Below are positions 50,846 to 58,907 of a DNA stretch of 64,000 nucleotides, one piece after another. Location: contig NZ_OZ257126.1 of NCBI RefSeq assembly GCF_965278975.1, positions 434,001 through 498,000 of the forward strand, given 5' to 3'. The stretch is from Ferrovibrio sp965278975. GTDB lineage: Bacteria > Pseudomonadota > Alphaproteobacteria > Ferrovibrionales > Ferrovibrionaceae. The position numbers and the translations under genes were made by a program. The notes beneath the pieces are model-generated. The model saw nothing but the letters and a program-made list of their open reading frames with translations, ran no database searches and was not told the DNA's origin. Each line of letters starts with the position of its first letter. Position 1 is the first letter of the stretch.

Positions 50846-51660
50846 CAGCGCGCCCCCTCCCCCAGATATGCCTTCAGCACTGCCGGATCGCGCTGCACTT
50901 CGGCTGGCGTCCCCTCGGCAATCTTGCGGCCGAAATCCAGCACCACCACGCGGTCGGCAAGGTCCATCACCACACCCATATCATGCTCCACCAGCACCAC
51001 CGGGATGCCACGCGCTTCCCGCACATCGAGGATGAAACGCGCGAGGTCTTCCTTTTCCTCGGTATTCATGCCGGCCATCGGCTCGTCCATCAGCAATATC
51101 TTGGGGTCTTGCGCCAGGGCGCGGCCAAGATCGACACGCTTGCGCTGCCCATAGCCAAGAGTGCCGACCGGACGATGGCGGATCGATTCCATCTCCAGCA
51201 ACTCGATGATTTCTTCCACCACCTCGCGCTGGGCGAATTCTTCATTGCGCGAGCGTCCAAAATGCACAAAGGCATCCAGGATGCTGCTGCGCATATGCAT
51301 ATGGCGGCCGATCATGATGTTCTCGATCACCGTCATACCGGAAAAGATATGCGTGCCCTGGAACGTGCGGGCGAGACCGGCGCGGGCGATCTGATGCACG
51401 GATTTGCCGTTCACCGGCACACCATCGAATTCGATGGTGCCGCGCTGCGGGCGATAAAAGCCACTGAAGCAGTTCATCAACGAGGATTTGCCGGCACCAT
51501 TCGGGCCGATCACCGCCACCAGCTCATTATTGCCGATCTCGATGGTGACGCCATCCAGCGCCTTGATCCCGCCGAATTGCAGATAGATTTCCCGGGCGGC
51601 AAGCACCGCGCGTTTACCCGCGCCTGCTGCCGTGCCATGCGGCACTGCCATCGCTTCCAC
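50845..51660 (-). CDS. livG: LIV-type ABC transporter ATPase (LivG family)
   Basis: 271 residues from a GTG at 51660 with GGGAGG five bases upstream; ATG 51651 is an alternative with a weaker site. Walker A GPNGAGKSS, signature LGYGQRKRVDLGRAL and Walker B LLMDEPMAGMN are clear, with ARTFQGTHIFSGMTV typical of LivG. First gene of the transporter-synthetase operon, divergent from an NPD-like gene. A likely operator for the local TetR lies in between at 51741-51757. Confidence 0.93.
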   Translation of the reverse strand: MEAMAVPHGTAAGAGKRAVLAAREIYLQFGGIKALDGVTIEIGNNELVAVIGPNGAGKSSLMNCFSGFYRPQRGTIEFDGVPVNGKSVHQIARAGLARTFQGTHIFSGMTVIENIMIGRHMHMRSSILDAFVHFGRSRNEEFAQREVVEEIIELLEMESIRHRPVGTLGYGQRKRVDLGRALAQDPKILLMDEPMAGMNTEEKEDLARFILDVREARGIPVVLVEHDMGVVMDLADRVVVLDFGRKIAEGTPAEVQRDPAVLKAYLGEGAR

Positions 51661-51740
51661 TCGTCCCTCCCTGTCGTCGGCCAGGTTCAGCTCCCGGACC
51701 GGCTTGGTCAATTTGAATATCTGACCATATGGACGTCTAG

Positions 51741-51757
51741 TTTACTTACGGGTCGAT
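51741..51757. promoter_or_regulatory. candidate TetR operator in livG/NPD divergent promoter region
   Basis: The plus strand reads TTTACTTACGGGTCGAT. On the minus strand it aligns with the 57851 site at 12 of 17 positions. TTGACA for the minus strand lies at 51760-51765. The match is weaker than the other three sites. Confidence 0.4.
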
Positions 51758-51798
51758 TTATGTCAATCTCTCTTTCGCACATTCTTGGGAGGACACAA

Positions 51799-52758
51799 AT
51801 GACAACGCAATTCGGCAGCCGCGCACTCGCCACCCGCTTTGCTTCGCAACTGCAACTGCCAGCCATTGCTGGCCCGATGTTCCTGATTTCCGGGCCTGAT
51901 CTGGTAATCGGCTGTTGTAATGCCGGTGTTGTCGGCTCCTTTCCCAGCCTGAATGCCCGCACCACGGAACTGCTGGACCAATGGCTAACCCGCATCGCCG
52001 CCGAAACCGCTGGCCCCGGCTCTGCTCCGTATGCGGTGAATCTAATCGTGCATTCCAGCAACACCCGGCTGGAAGAAGATCTGGCGCTGGTGGAAAAGCA
52101 TAAATCGCCGGTGGTGATCGCCAGTGTCGGCAGCCCGGCCGGCGTTGTCGCCCGCGTACATGCCTATGGCGGCGTCGTCTTTTCCGATGTGGCATCGCTG
52201 AAGCACGCGCGTCGCGCGGTGGAAGTCGGAGTCGACGGCCTGATCCTGCTCTGTGCCGGCTCCGGCGGCAATACCGGCTGGCTCAGCCCGTTTGCTTTCG
52301 TCGGCGCGGTGCGCGAATTCTTCGATGGCCCCATTGTGCTGGCTGGCGCCATTTCGCGTGGCCGCTATATCCATGCGGCACAGGAAATGGGTGCCGATCT
52401 TGCCTATATCGGCACTAGTTTCATTGCCACCCGCGAGAGCCAGGCCAGCGACCAGTATCGCGACATGCTGATCGCCGCCAATGCGGACGACATCATCCTT
52501 ACCGCCGAAATCACCGGCATCCCGGCCAATATGCTGCGCCAGAGCCTGGAAGGCGCCGGGCTGAAGTCAGGCGGTAAGCATGAAGGCGGCTTCAATCTGC
52601 TGAAAGAGATGAACGCGCTGAAGGCCTGGCGCGACATCTGGAGTGCCGGCCATGGCGTCGGCGACGTGCAGGCCGTGGAAAGCGTAGCCGATCTGGTGCG
52701 GCGCCTCCGGCTGGATTATCAGGCCGCACGGAACGGGCGGAACGTTACTGCGGCTTGA
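51799..52758 (+). CDS. NPD/nitronate monooxygenase-family flavoprotein
   Basis: 319 residues from the ATG with GGGAGGA upstream; the open frame continues far upstream but that part overlaps livG and has no ribosome site. A TIM-barrel FMN protein: LPAIAGPMFLISGPDLVIGC near residue 20, GVDGLILLCAGSGGN near 142-156, ADLAYIGTSFIAT near 205. Family members are nitronate monooxygenases or FMN enoyl reductases; many in acyl-CoA clusters have unknown reactions. A paralogue lies at 57931-58887 in an equivalent divergent position. Its 3' end overlaps the TetR gene's end by 14 bases, convergent. Confidence 0.88.
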   Translation: MTTQFGSRALATRFASQLQLPAIAGPMFLISGPDLVIGCCNAGVVGSFPSLNARTTELLDQWLTRIAAETAGPGSAPYAVNLIVHSSNTRLEEDLALVEKHKSPVVIASVGSPAGVVARVHAYGGVVFSDVASLKHARRAVEVGVDGLILLCAGSGGNTGWLSPFAFVGAVREFFDGPIVLAGAISRGRYIHAAQEMGADLAYIGTSFIATRESQASDQYRDMLIAANADDIILTAEITGIPANMLRQSLEGAGLKSGGKHEGGFNLLKEMNALKAWRDIWSAGHGVGDVQAVESVADLVRRLRLDYQAARNGRNVTAA

Positions 52759-53374
52759 GCGCATGCTCCAAAAGATCGGAGAATACGCGGGCGATGCCCT
52801 CGCCGCTCATATCGCCATCGGGCCGGAACCATTGCGTCATCCAGTTGATCGCCCCCATGAAGAAGAACACCGTCATGCGCGGGTCCGCCTCGCGGATGCT
52901 GCCATCCTTCATGCCATCGGCGATCAGCTCGGAGAACTTTTTCTGGAAGTCATCACGCCGGCGGGCAATCACCGCGCGGTTCTTCGGCTCCAGGGCGGCG
53001 AATTCGCTCAGCACGGCGCAGGAGCCGATCTCGCCAGTGATCAATTCGATATAGCGGCGGCAAACCAGCACGATCCTGTCGCGCCCGGTCTTGCCATGCT
53101 CCATGGCGTAGTCGTAGGCCACGTTGCCGAGATCCTGCGCCAGCATGTGGCACTCGAACAGGATTTCCTGCTTGTTGGTGACGTAATAATAGAGTGCCGG
53201 CTTGGTAACCCCGAGCGTCTTGGCAACATCATCGAGCGAAGTATCGTGGTAGCCGCGCGCACTGAAGGCCCGCGCCGCTTCGCGCAGCAGGGCCGTGCGC
53301 TTCAACGCAAACAATTGATCCCGGCTGGGCGCTACATTCTTCCAAGCCGACGCTTTACGACCACGCTGTGCCAA
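52745..53374 (-). CDS. TetR family regulator, probable master repressor of the acyl-CoA cluster
   Basis: 209 residues from a TTG at 53374, which has AAGGAGG seven bases upstream; the GTG at 53380 is only one base from that site. The helix-turn-helix (TSLDDVAKTLGVTKPALYYYVTNKQEILFE) is near residues 45-70 (shown in part), and the C-terminal part fits the TetR_C 17-like/FadR-type ligand domain. The four 17-base dyads at 42754, 51741, 53477 and 57851 all lie at divergent promoters around this gene, including its own, so it is the best candidate to bind them, with an acyl-CoA as ligand (inference). Confidence 0.9.
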   Translation of the reverse strand: MAQRGRKASAWKNVAPSRDQLFALKRTALLREAARAFSARGYHDTSLDDVAKTLGVTKPALYYYVTNKQEILFECHMLAQDLGNVAYDYAMEHGKTGRDRIVLVCRRYIELITGEIGSCAVLSEFAALEPKNRAVIARRRDDFQKKFSELIADGMKDGSIREADPRMTVFFFMGAINWMTQWFRPDGDMSGEGIARVFSDLLEHALKPQ

Positions 53375-53476
53375 CGGCACGCCTCCTTCACGTTCATTCG
53401 ATACGCCCGTCAGTCCCGACAGGCTTTGCCGCGTAATGCCCTGGAATCGGGCTGCCGGCTGGAAACTTTCAATAAT

Positions 53477-53493
53477 CTTACCGCAAAGTCAAA
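53477..53493. promoter_or_regulatory. candidate TetR operator between TetR and CoA-transferase genes
   Basis: The plus strand reads CTTACCGCAAAGTCAAA. Its complement matches the site at 57851 at 13 of 17 positions (TTTGACTTT identical). It lies 103 bases upstream of the TetR start and 99 upstream of the CoA-transferase start. The rest of the 217-base gap (53375-53591) shows no other clear signal. Confidence 0.5.
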
Positions 53494-53591
53494 CAAACTA
53501 TACCGAAAACAGGTGTGTTTTACCGAACCGGCAAGACTGCCGACTCGGCCATCAGTGCCTGAAATAGAATCGTAAGCAGCAGGAGGAGAAG

Positions 53592-54692
53592 ATGAAAGGG
53601 ATTTTCGACGGCATCCGTGTTCTATCGCTGGCTGAGCAATTGCCCGGCCCCTATGCCACGCTGCTGCTGGCCGATCTCGGCGCCGATGTCATCCTGGTGG
53701 AACGCCCTGCCGGCGGCGACCCTGCCCGTGCCTTCCCCTCTTTCTTCCGTTCGGTCGGCCGGAATAAGCGCAGCCTCTGCCTGGATCTCAAAACCGAGAC
53801 CGGCCGCACTGATTTTGTGGCGCTGGCAGCGGAAGCCGATGTAGTGCTGGAAGGTTACCGGCCAGGCACCATGGATCGGCTCGGCGTTGGTTATAAGGTT
53901 CTATCGGCCCGCAATCCCCGTCTGATCTTCGCCTCGATCACTGGCTTCGGCCAGGATGGCCCAAGCCGCATGCGCCCGGCCCATGATCTCTCCTATCAGG
54001 CCGTGGCCGGCATGGTATTCGGCAGTGCCAGTACACCACCTGCGATGCCGGAAATCCCGTTCGGCGACCTTTCCAGCGCCACTTTCGCCGCCTTCGCCAT
54101 CGCCGCCGCTCTCTATGGCCGCGAACGCAGCGGCCATGGCACCGCCATCGATGTATCCATGACCGATGGGCTGGTTTCCTGGATGACACCCTATCTGGTG
54201 CCCCATATGAGTGGCGACAAGGCTTTCGAGGTATTCGACGAACCGGCCTACGGCCTGTTCACCTGCGGCGACGGCAAGCAGCTTACACTCTCCATCGCGC
54301 ATGAGGACCATTTCTGGGCGGCGCTCTGCGCCGCCCTTGAACTGCCACAGCATGCCAGCCTGAAAGCGCCCGAGCGGCGGCGGCGCTGCGCGGAGCTCAA
54401 GGGCCAGATCACCGCGATTCTAGCTCGACAGCCCAGAGCCCATTGGGCGGGCGTGTTCGACGCTACCGGCAACATCGCCTGGTCGCCTTTGCATGATTTC
54501 AGCGGCGTGCTGCAGGAACCGCATTTCCGCGCGCGCGGCTTGTTCCAGCGCCTGGACAATGGCGAAGAACATATCCTGCAACCGGTACAGTTCTCCGCCT
54601 ATGGCAGCAGCATCCGCCGCGCCGCGCCGAGCCTGGGGGAGCATAGCCAGGAAATTCTGGGTAAAACCACAGCGATCAAAGCTGCGGGTTGA
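53592..54692 (+). CDS. CaiB/BaiF family III CoA transferase
   Basis: 366 residues with AGGAGGAG before the ATG. The N-terminal GIRVLSLAEQLPGPYATLLLADLGADVILVE (opening residues 7-18 diagnostic), ERPAGGDPAR and NKRSLCLDLK are typical; the catalytic aspartate is Asp187 in TAIDVSMTDG. Such enzymes move CoA between carboxylic acids, often from succinyl-CoA, as an ATP-free alternative to the ligases in this region; racemases such as alpha-methylacyl-CoA racemase share the fold. Its length is at the short end for the transferases and near that of the racemases. It overlaps the convergent MDR gene by 17 bases. Confidence 0.9.
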   Translation: MKGIFDGIRVLSLAEQLPGPYATLLLADLGADVILVERPAGGDPARAFPSFFRSVGRNKRSLCLDLKTETGRTDFVALAAEADVVLEGYRPGTMDRLGVGYKVLSARNPRLIFASITGFGQDGPSRMRPAHDLSYQAVAGMVFGSASTPPAMPEIPFGDLSSATFAAFAIAAALYGRERSGHGTAIDVSMTDGLVSWMTPYLVPHMSGDKAFEVFDEPAYGLFTCGDGKQLTLSIAHEDHFWAALCAALELPQHASLKAPERRRRCAELKGQITAILARQPRAHWAGVFDATGNIAWSPLHDFSGVLQEPHFRARGLFQRLDNGEEHILQPVQFSAYGSSIRRAAPSLGEHSQEILGKTTAIKAAG

Positions 54693-55827
54693 TCAGATAC
54701 TTTGCGCCGCTGCGCTGCTGTGTGTAGGCGGCAACGATATCTGGTTGCACGGCTTCTGCCAGCGAGATAGTGGCGGCATAGCTGCCGGCAAAGCTGGTCT
54801 GCAATTCATCACAAACCCGCTGACGCAGCCGAGCCAGTGTTGATGCATCCGCCTGTTTCAAGAACTCGAACAATAGCCAGCCGGAAACGCTCCAGCTCAA
54901 GCCGACAGCACGGCCAATCTCGATCGGCGCGCGATCCAGCGCGCCATAGACGAAAGCCTGCTTCAGCACATTGGTGCCATAGCGGCTGAATTGCGTTGCC
55001 CGGCGCGAAGCCGCCATTTCCATGGCCGTGAGCACGCGCCCAGTCAAGGCTCCACCGACAGCATCGAAACAGACTGTGGCTCCTGTCACCTCCAACGCCT
55101 GCGCCAGCTCCTGCCTGAACTCCGGTGCCGTGCTGTTGCAGACATGCTCAGCACCGAGCGCACGGAGTTCATCCACCTGCTCGGGCCGCCGCACGATATT
55201 CACCAGCGGCACACCATCCTGCCGGCAGGTACGAACCAGCATCTTGCCGACACTGGAGGCTGCCGCCGTATGCACGATGGCTTCATGCCCATTGCGTTTC
55301 GCCGTTTCCAGCATGCCAAGCACTGTCAATGGATTGACCAGGGCTGCGGCCCCTTCCGCAGGGCTGGTGCCATCGGGCAACACCAGGATGTCATCCACAG
55401 CCAGCTTGCGGTATTGCGCATAAGCACCATCGCCGAGCATGGCCACGGTCTTGCCGAGCAGTGATTCCAGGCCACGACCTGCCGCCACCACCACGCCGGC
55501 GCCTTCTACACCCGCAGGCAGAGGCTGATCGATACGCAAGGCGGCAAAAGGCAGTGCCGCGCGCGGTATCGGCGCGACGAGCACTGGATGTTCTGCTGAA
55601 CCTTCCAGCCGCGCCCCAGAGAGGTCCGCAGGCCCAAACAGCAGACCCATATCCGTGGGGTTTATTGGTGCTGCTTCCACCCGCACCACCACCTCATTCT
55701 CGGCCGGGGCACCGACCATCTCTTCCGCAACGGTGAGCCGCAATTCACCCGCCGATGTGATGCAGGAACGCAGCACCAGGCCGCGCCACTGCTCGGCCAC
55801 CCCCGCAGCTTGTGAGACCTGCACCAC
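54676..55827 (-). CDS. zinc-independent MDR oxidoreductase (quinone reductase/enoyl reductase-like)
   Basis: 383 residues from a GTG at 55827 with AAAGGAGAG just before it; no ATG fits. The N-terminal GroES-like domain has VVVRVEAAPINPTDMG near residue 63, and the NAD(P) domain VNPLTVLGMLETAKRNG and HTAAASSVGKMLVR (AxxSxVG type of quinone oxidoreductases). The catalytic zinc cysteine of alcohol dehydrogenases is absent. It probably reduces an enoyl or quinone-like bond with NADPH. It follows a crotonase gene by 10 bases, in an operon led by the acyl-CoA dehydrogenase. Confidence 0.88.
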   Translation of the reverse strand: MVQVSQAAGVAEQWRGLVLRSCITSAGELRLTVAEEMVGAPAENEVVVRVEAAPINPTDMGLLFGPADLSGARLEGSAEHPVLVAPIPRAALPFAALRIDQPLPAGVEGAGVVVAAGRGLESLLGKTVAMLGDGAYAQYRKLAVDDILVLPDGTSPAEGAAALVNPLTVLGMLETAKRNGHEAIVHTAAASSVGKMLVRTCRQDGVPLVNIVRRPEQVDELRALGAEHVCNSTAPEFRQELAQALEVTGATVCFDAVGGALTGRVLTAMEMAASRRATQFSRYGTNVLKQAFVYGALDRAPIEIGRAVGLSWSVSGWLLFEFLKQADASTLARLRQRVCDELQTSFAGSYAATISLAEAVQPDIVAAYTQQRSGAKYLINPQL

Positions 55828-55837
55828 GCCCTCTCCT

Positions 55838-56623
55838 TTAACGGCCCTGAAAAGCCGGCTTGCGCTTTTCCATGAAAGCAGCAATGCCTTCGCGTGCATC
55901 CTCGGACTCGACACAGGCGGCAATACCGCGTGCTTCCAATTCAAGCTGGGTTTCCAGGCTGGTACATTCCGCATCGGCGAGCAGGTTCTTCATGCGGCCG
56001 AAGGCAGCAGTGGGCCCATTGGCAAGGCTTTCTGCCATCTGGGAAACAGTGCCAGCCAGTGCATCGGACGCCACCACCTGATCAGCCACACCCCAATCCA
56101 ACGCTTCCGCCGCCGAGAGCTTCCGCCCCTGCAACATCATAACCTTGGCGCGGTGCGGACCGACGCGGCGCGGCAGGGTCCAGGACTGGCCGCCATCCCC
56201 CGAAAGACCGGCTGCGGCATAAGCCGAAGCAAATTGTGCCGTTTCCGACGCAATAAGGAAATCACAGGCCAGGGCCAGGCTGAAGCCGGCACCGGCAGCC
56301 GTGCCATTCACGGCAGCGATGCTTGGTGCACGCATCCGCGCCAATGCTGCAACGGCCGCATGCAGATGCAAAGTCATTGCCCTGATACTCAGGGCAGTTT
56401 CTGCCGCATCACGCATGCCGCTGAGGTCACCACCGACACAGAAGAAGCGGCCACTGCCGGTAAGCACCACGGCCCGCACCGCCGCATCGGCTTCGCATCG
56501 GCGCACGGCTTCGCTCAGGTCGCTGAGCAGAGCGACATTCATGCCATTGCCAGCTTCAGGCCGCGCCAGCGTCAGCCACGCCACCGCACCCTTGCGTTCG
56601 AAAGTAACCAGCTTGTCTGCCAT
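55838..56623 (-). CDS. crotonase-family isomerase, PaaG-like
   Basis: 261 residues. The oxyanion-hole segments FFCVGGDLSGM (near 58-68) and NGTAAGAGFSLALACDFLIA (near 101-120) resemble PaaG, the ring-opening isomerase of phenylacetate degradation. Both hydratase glutamates are absent: GGCE is GAGFS and the PE position reads SAYAAAG, as in PaaG. It should therefore isomerise double bonds or open an epoxide ring, not hydrate (family inference). No paaABCE or paaZ genes are in the window. It follows the acyl-CoA dehydrogenase gene by 18 bases. Confidence 0.88.
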   Translation of the reverse strand: MADKLVTFERKGAVAWLTLARPEAGNGMNVALLSDLSEAVRRCEADAAVRAVVLTGSGRFFCVGGDLSGMRDAAETALSIRAMTLHLHAAVAALARMRAPSIAAVNGTAAGAGFSLALACDFLIASETAQFASAYAAAGLSGDGGQSWTLPRRVGPHRAKVMMLQGRKLSAAEALDWGVADQVVASDALAGTVSQMAESLANGPTAAFGRMKNLLADAECTSLETQLELEARGIAACVESEDAREGIAAFMEKRKPAFQGR

Positions 56624-56641
56624 ATCCTCAGCCTCCGCCGT

Positions 56642-57784
56642 CTATAGCTGCTGCTCGCGAATCCGGCGGGCGATGATCAGCCGCTGGATATCGTTGGTGC
56701 CTTCATAGATCTGGCAGACCCGGACATCCCGGAAAATCTGCTCCACCCGGTAGTCGTTGATATAACCATTGCCGCCATGGATCTGGATCGCATCGGAACA
56801 GACCTTCTCGGCCATCTCCGCCGATACCAGCTTGGCAATCGAGGCTTCGCGCGCACATTCCTGGCCTTCATCGAATAGCTGCGCCGCATGCCTGGTATAG
56901 ACCCGGGCCATATCAATGGCGGCATGCATATCGGCGAGGCGGAAACCAACCGCCTGATGATCGAAGATCGACTTGCCAAAGGCGGTGCGCTCGCGCGAAT
57001 AGCCCAGTGCCAGTTCATAAGCGGCACGGGCCATGCCAACCGCCTGGGAGGCGACCGAGATGCGGCCATCGGAGAGCAGGCCCATGGTCAGCGGCAGCGC
57101 CTCGCCCACGGCGCCAAGCACCATGTCATCCGGCACGAAGCAATTCTCGAAATGCATCTGCGCCGTATCGGAAGTGTGCTGCCCCATCTTGCGCTCCAGC
57201 TTGCCTGGCGTGAAGCCGCGCGTGCCCTTTGGCACCAGGAAGAAGCTTTTGCCCCGCGAACCAGCCTGCGGATCAGTAACTGCCAGCACGATTACCAACC
57301 CGGCGCGGGCACCATTGGAAATGAACTGCTTGTTGGCATTGAGCAGCCAGCCACCTTCGGTGCGCGTGGCGCGCCCGGTAATGGCGGAGAGATCGGAACC
57401 AGCCGAAGGCTCGGTCAGACACACCGCACCGATCACCTCTCCGCTTGCCATCTTGGCCAGCCATGCCCGTTTCTGCGCCTCGCTACCGAGCCGGGCCAGC
57501 AGCATGGCGGTACCCAGGCCATGCACATGTACCAGAGTGGAAAGGCCGCCATCGCCGGCAGCCAGTTCCTCCACCACGGCAATGAAAGTAGAAAGATTGC
57601 AGCCGGCACCGCCATATTCCTCAGGCAGCAGCAGGCCGAACAGGCCCATTCCACCCATTTCCGCCAGCACACTGTCCGGTGCCTGGCCATCCCGATTCCA
57701 GGTGGCGGTGTAGGGGGCAATGCGCTTCTTGACGAAACGGCGCACACCCTCGACCAGTTCGTTGTCGATCCCGCTGGCGGCCAT
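56642..57784 (-). CDS. acyl-CoA dehydrogenase
   Basis: 380 residues from ATG 57784, preceded by TTGGAGGAAAAG. The FAD and substrate motifs VCLTEPSAGSDLSAI (near 125-139) and the C-terminal IQIHGGNGYINDYRVEQIFRD region are present; the catalytic base is Glu361 in QIYEGTNDIQ. It introduces the alpha,beta double bond into an acyl-CoA. It leads the minus transcript acyl-CoA dehydrogenase, PaaG-like isomerase, MDR reductase, and diverges from the second NPD-like gene. The shared operator/promoter module lies between. Confidence 0.95.
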   Translation of the reverse strand: MAASGIDNELVEGVRRFVKKRIAPYTATWNRDGQAPDSVLAEMGGMGLFGLLLPEEYGGAGCNLSTFIAVVEELAAGDGGLSTLVHVHGLGTAMLLARLGSEAQKRAWLAKMASGEVIGAVCLTEPSAGSDLSAITGRATRTEGGWLLNANKQFISNGARAGLVIVLAVTDPQAGSRGKSFFLVPKGTRGFTPGKLERKMGQHTSDTAQMHFENCFVPDDMVLGAVGEALPLTMGLLSDGRISVASQAVGMARAAYELALGYSRERTAFGKSIFDHQAVGFRLADMHAAIDMARVYTRHAAQLFDEGQECAREASIAKLVSAEMAEKVCSDAIQIHGGNGYINDYRVEQIFRDVRVCQIYEGTNDIQRLIIARRIREQQL

Positions 57785-57850
57785 CTTTTCCTCCAATATT
57801 GTCACGCGGCCACTGCGGGCCACTTTTTGTCAGGTCACCACTATAGCTAA

Positions 57851-57890
57851 TTTGACTTTTAAGTAAATAATATTATTTATAAGTCATAAT
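57851..57890 (+). promoter_or_regulatory. NPD promoter with TetR-type operator, divergent from acyl-CoA dehydrogenase
   Basis: TTGACT (57852-57857) and TTTATA (57876-57881) are 18 bases apart. The operator TTTGACTTTTAAGTAAA covers 57851-57867, and a 16-base palindrome TAAATAATATTATTTA follows (57864-57879). From TTGACT through AAGTCATAAT (57852-57890) the 39 bases match the thiolase promoter at 28 positions without gaps. Confidence 0.6.
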
Positions 57891-57930
57891 ACACCGTGAC
57901 GACGTAGCTCACGACACCAGGGAGGTTACA

Positions 57931-58887
57931 ATGTTGCCAACAAATCTGGCCGGACGCCTGCGGCTTCCTGTGCTGGCTTCGCCACTTTTCCTGATTTCCG
58001 GGCCGGATCTGGTAGTGGAAACCAGCAAGGCCGGTGTGATCGGCAGTTTCCCCAGCTTCAACCAGCGCACATCGGCGGGCTATGAAGAATGGCTCAAGGA
58101 TATCCGACGCCGGCTAGGCCCCGATGATGCCCCATGGGCAACGCAATTCGCTGTACACCGCACCAATGTCCGTCTCGCCGAAGACATGGCCCTGACGGTG
58201 AAGTACCAGGTGCCGATCCTGATTACCGCGCTGGGCATCACCCGTGAAGTGACGGACGCCGTGCATGCCTATGGTGGCTTGGTATTCCATGATGCCATCA
58301 ACATGCACCATGCCCGCCGTGCGCTGGAAATGAATGTGGATGGCATTATCGCGGTGTGCAACGGCGCCGGCGGCCATGCCGGCACCTACAATCCTTTCGC
58401 CTTCATCGGTGAACTGCGTCCGATACTAGGCGACAAGGCACTGATCCTGTCTGGCTGCATCAGCGATGGCGATAGCATCGCCAGCGCCATCGCCGCCGGC
58501 GCCGACCTGGCTTATATCGGCACGCGCTTCATCAATACGGCGGAGAGCACCGCATCGGCTAAGATGAAGCAGCTCGTCATCGATTCGGATATCACGGATA
58601 TCATCTATTCCGCCGAGGTCGACGGCGTTGGCGCCAATTGGCTGCGACAGACCCTGCCGGAAACCGGCAATCTGCGCGCCGGCGGCACCGTCGGCAGCAT
58701 GAATGTCACCGATGTGCTGGGGGAGCCGAAACGTTGGCGTGACATTCTTAGCGCTGGCCAGGGCGTTGGCGCGATCCGCGACACACCGCCCGTGGCAGAG
58801 CTGATCAGCCGGATGGAGCGGGAATATCTTTCGGCGGCCAACCGCCTGCTGGGTATCGTCAACGAGCGCAGGAAAGCCTATGCCTGA
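57931..58887 (+). CDS. NPD/nitronate monooxygenase-family flavoprotein, second copy
   Basis: 318 residues with GGGAGG before the ATG. LPVLASPLFLISGPDLVVE near residue 11, NVDGIIAVCNGAGGHAGT near 135 and GADLAYIGTRFINT near 190 correspond to the FMN phosphate and substrate sites. It is a close structural counterpart of the gene at 51799-52758, also plus-strand and divergent from a catabolic operon. Family reactions include nitroalkane oxidation and enoyl reduction; which applies here is not clear. It ends 20 bases from the convergent flavin-reductase-like gene. Confidence 0.88.
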   Translation: MLPTNLAGRLRLPVLASPLFLISGPDLVVETSKAGVIGSFPSFNQRTSAGYEEWLKDIRRRLGPDDAPWATQFAVHRTNVRLAEDMALTVKYQVPILITALGITREVTDAVHAYGGLVFHDAINMHHARRALEMNVDGIIAVCNGAGGHAGTYNPFAFIGELRPILGDKALILSGCISDGDSIASAIAAGADLAYIGTRFINTAESTASAKMKQLVIDSDITDIIYSAEVDGVGANWLRQTLPETGNLRAGGTVGSMNVTDVLGEPKRWRDILSAGQGVGAIRDTPPVAELISRMEREYLSAANRLLGIVNERRKAYA

Positions 58888-58907
58888 AACACTGCCACAG
58901 CCGGGAT

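Noticed and set aside
50983..51798. Long N-terminal extension of the NPD-like protein
   Set aside because: The region is the livG gene on the other strand; the ATG at 51799 has a strong ribosome site and starts at the family domain.
58888..58907. Terminator between the convergent NPD and flavin-reductase-like genes
   Set aside because: Only 20 bases with no stem-loop; likewise no hairpin at 2367-2381, 22543-22544 or 44809-44820.
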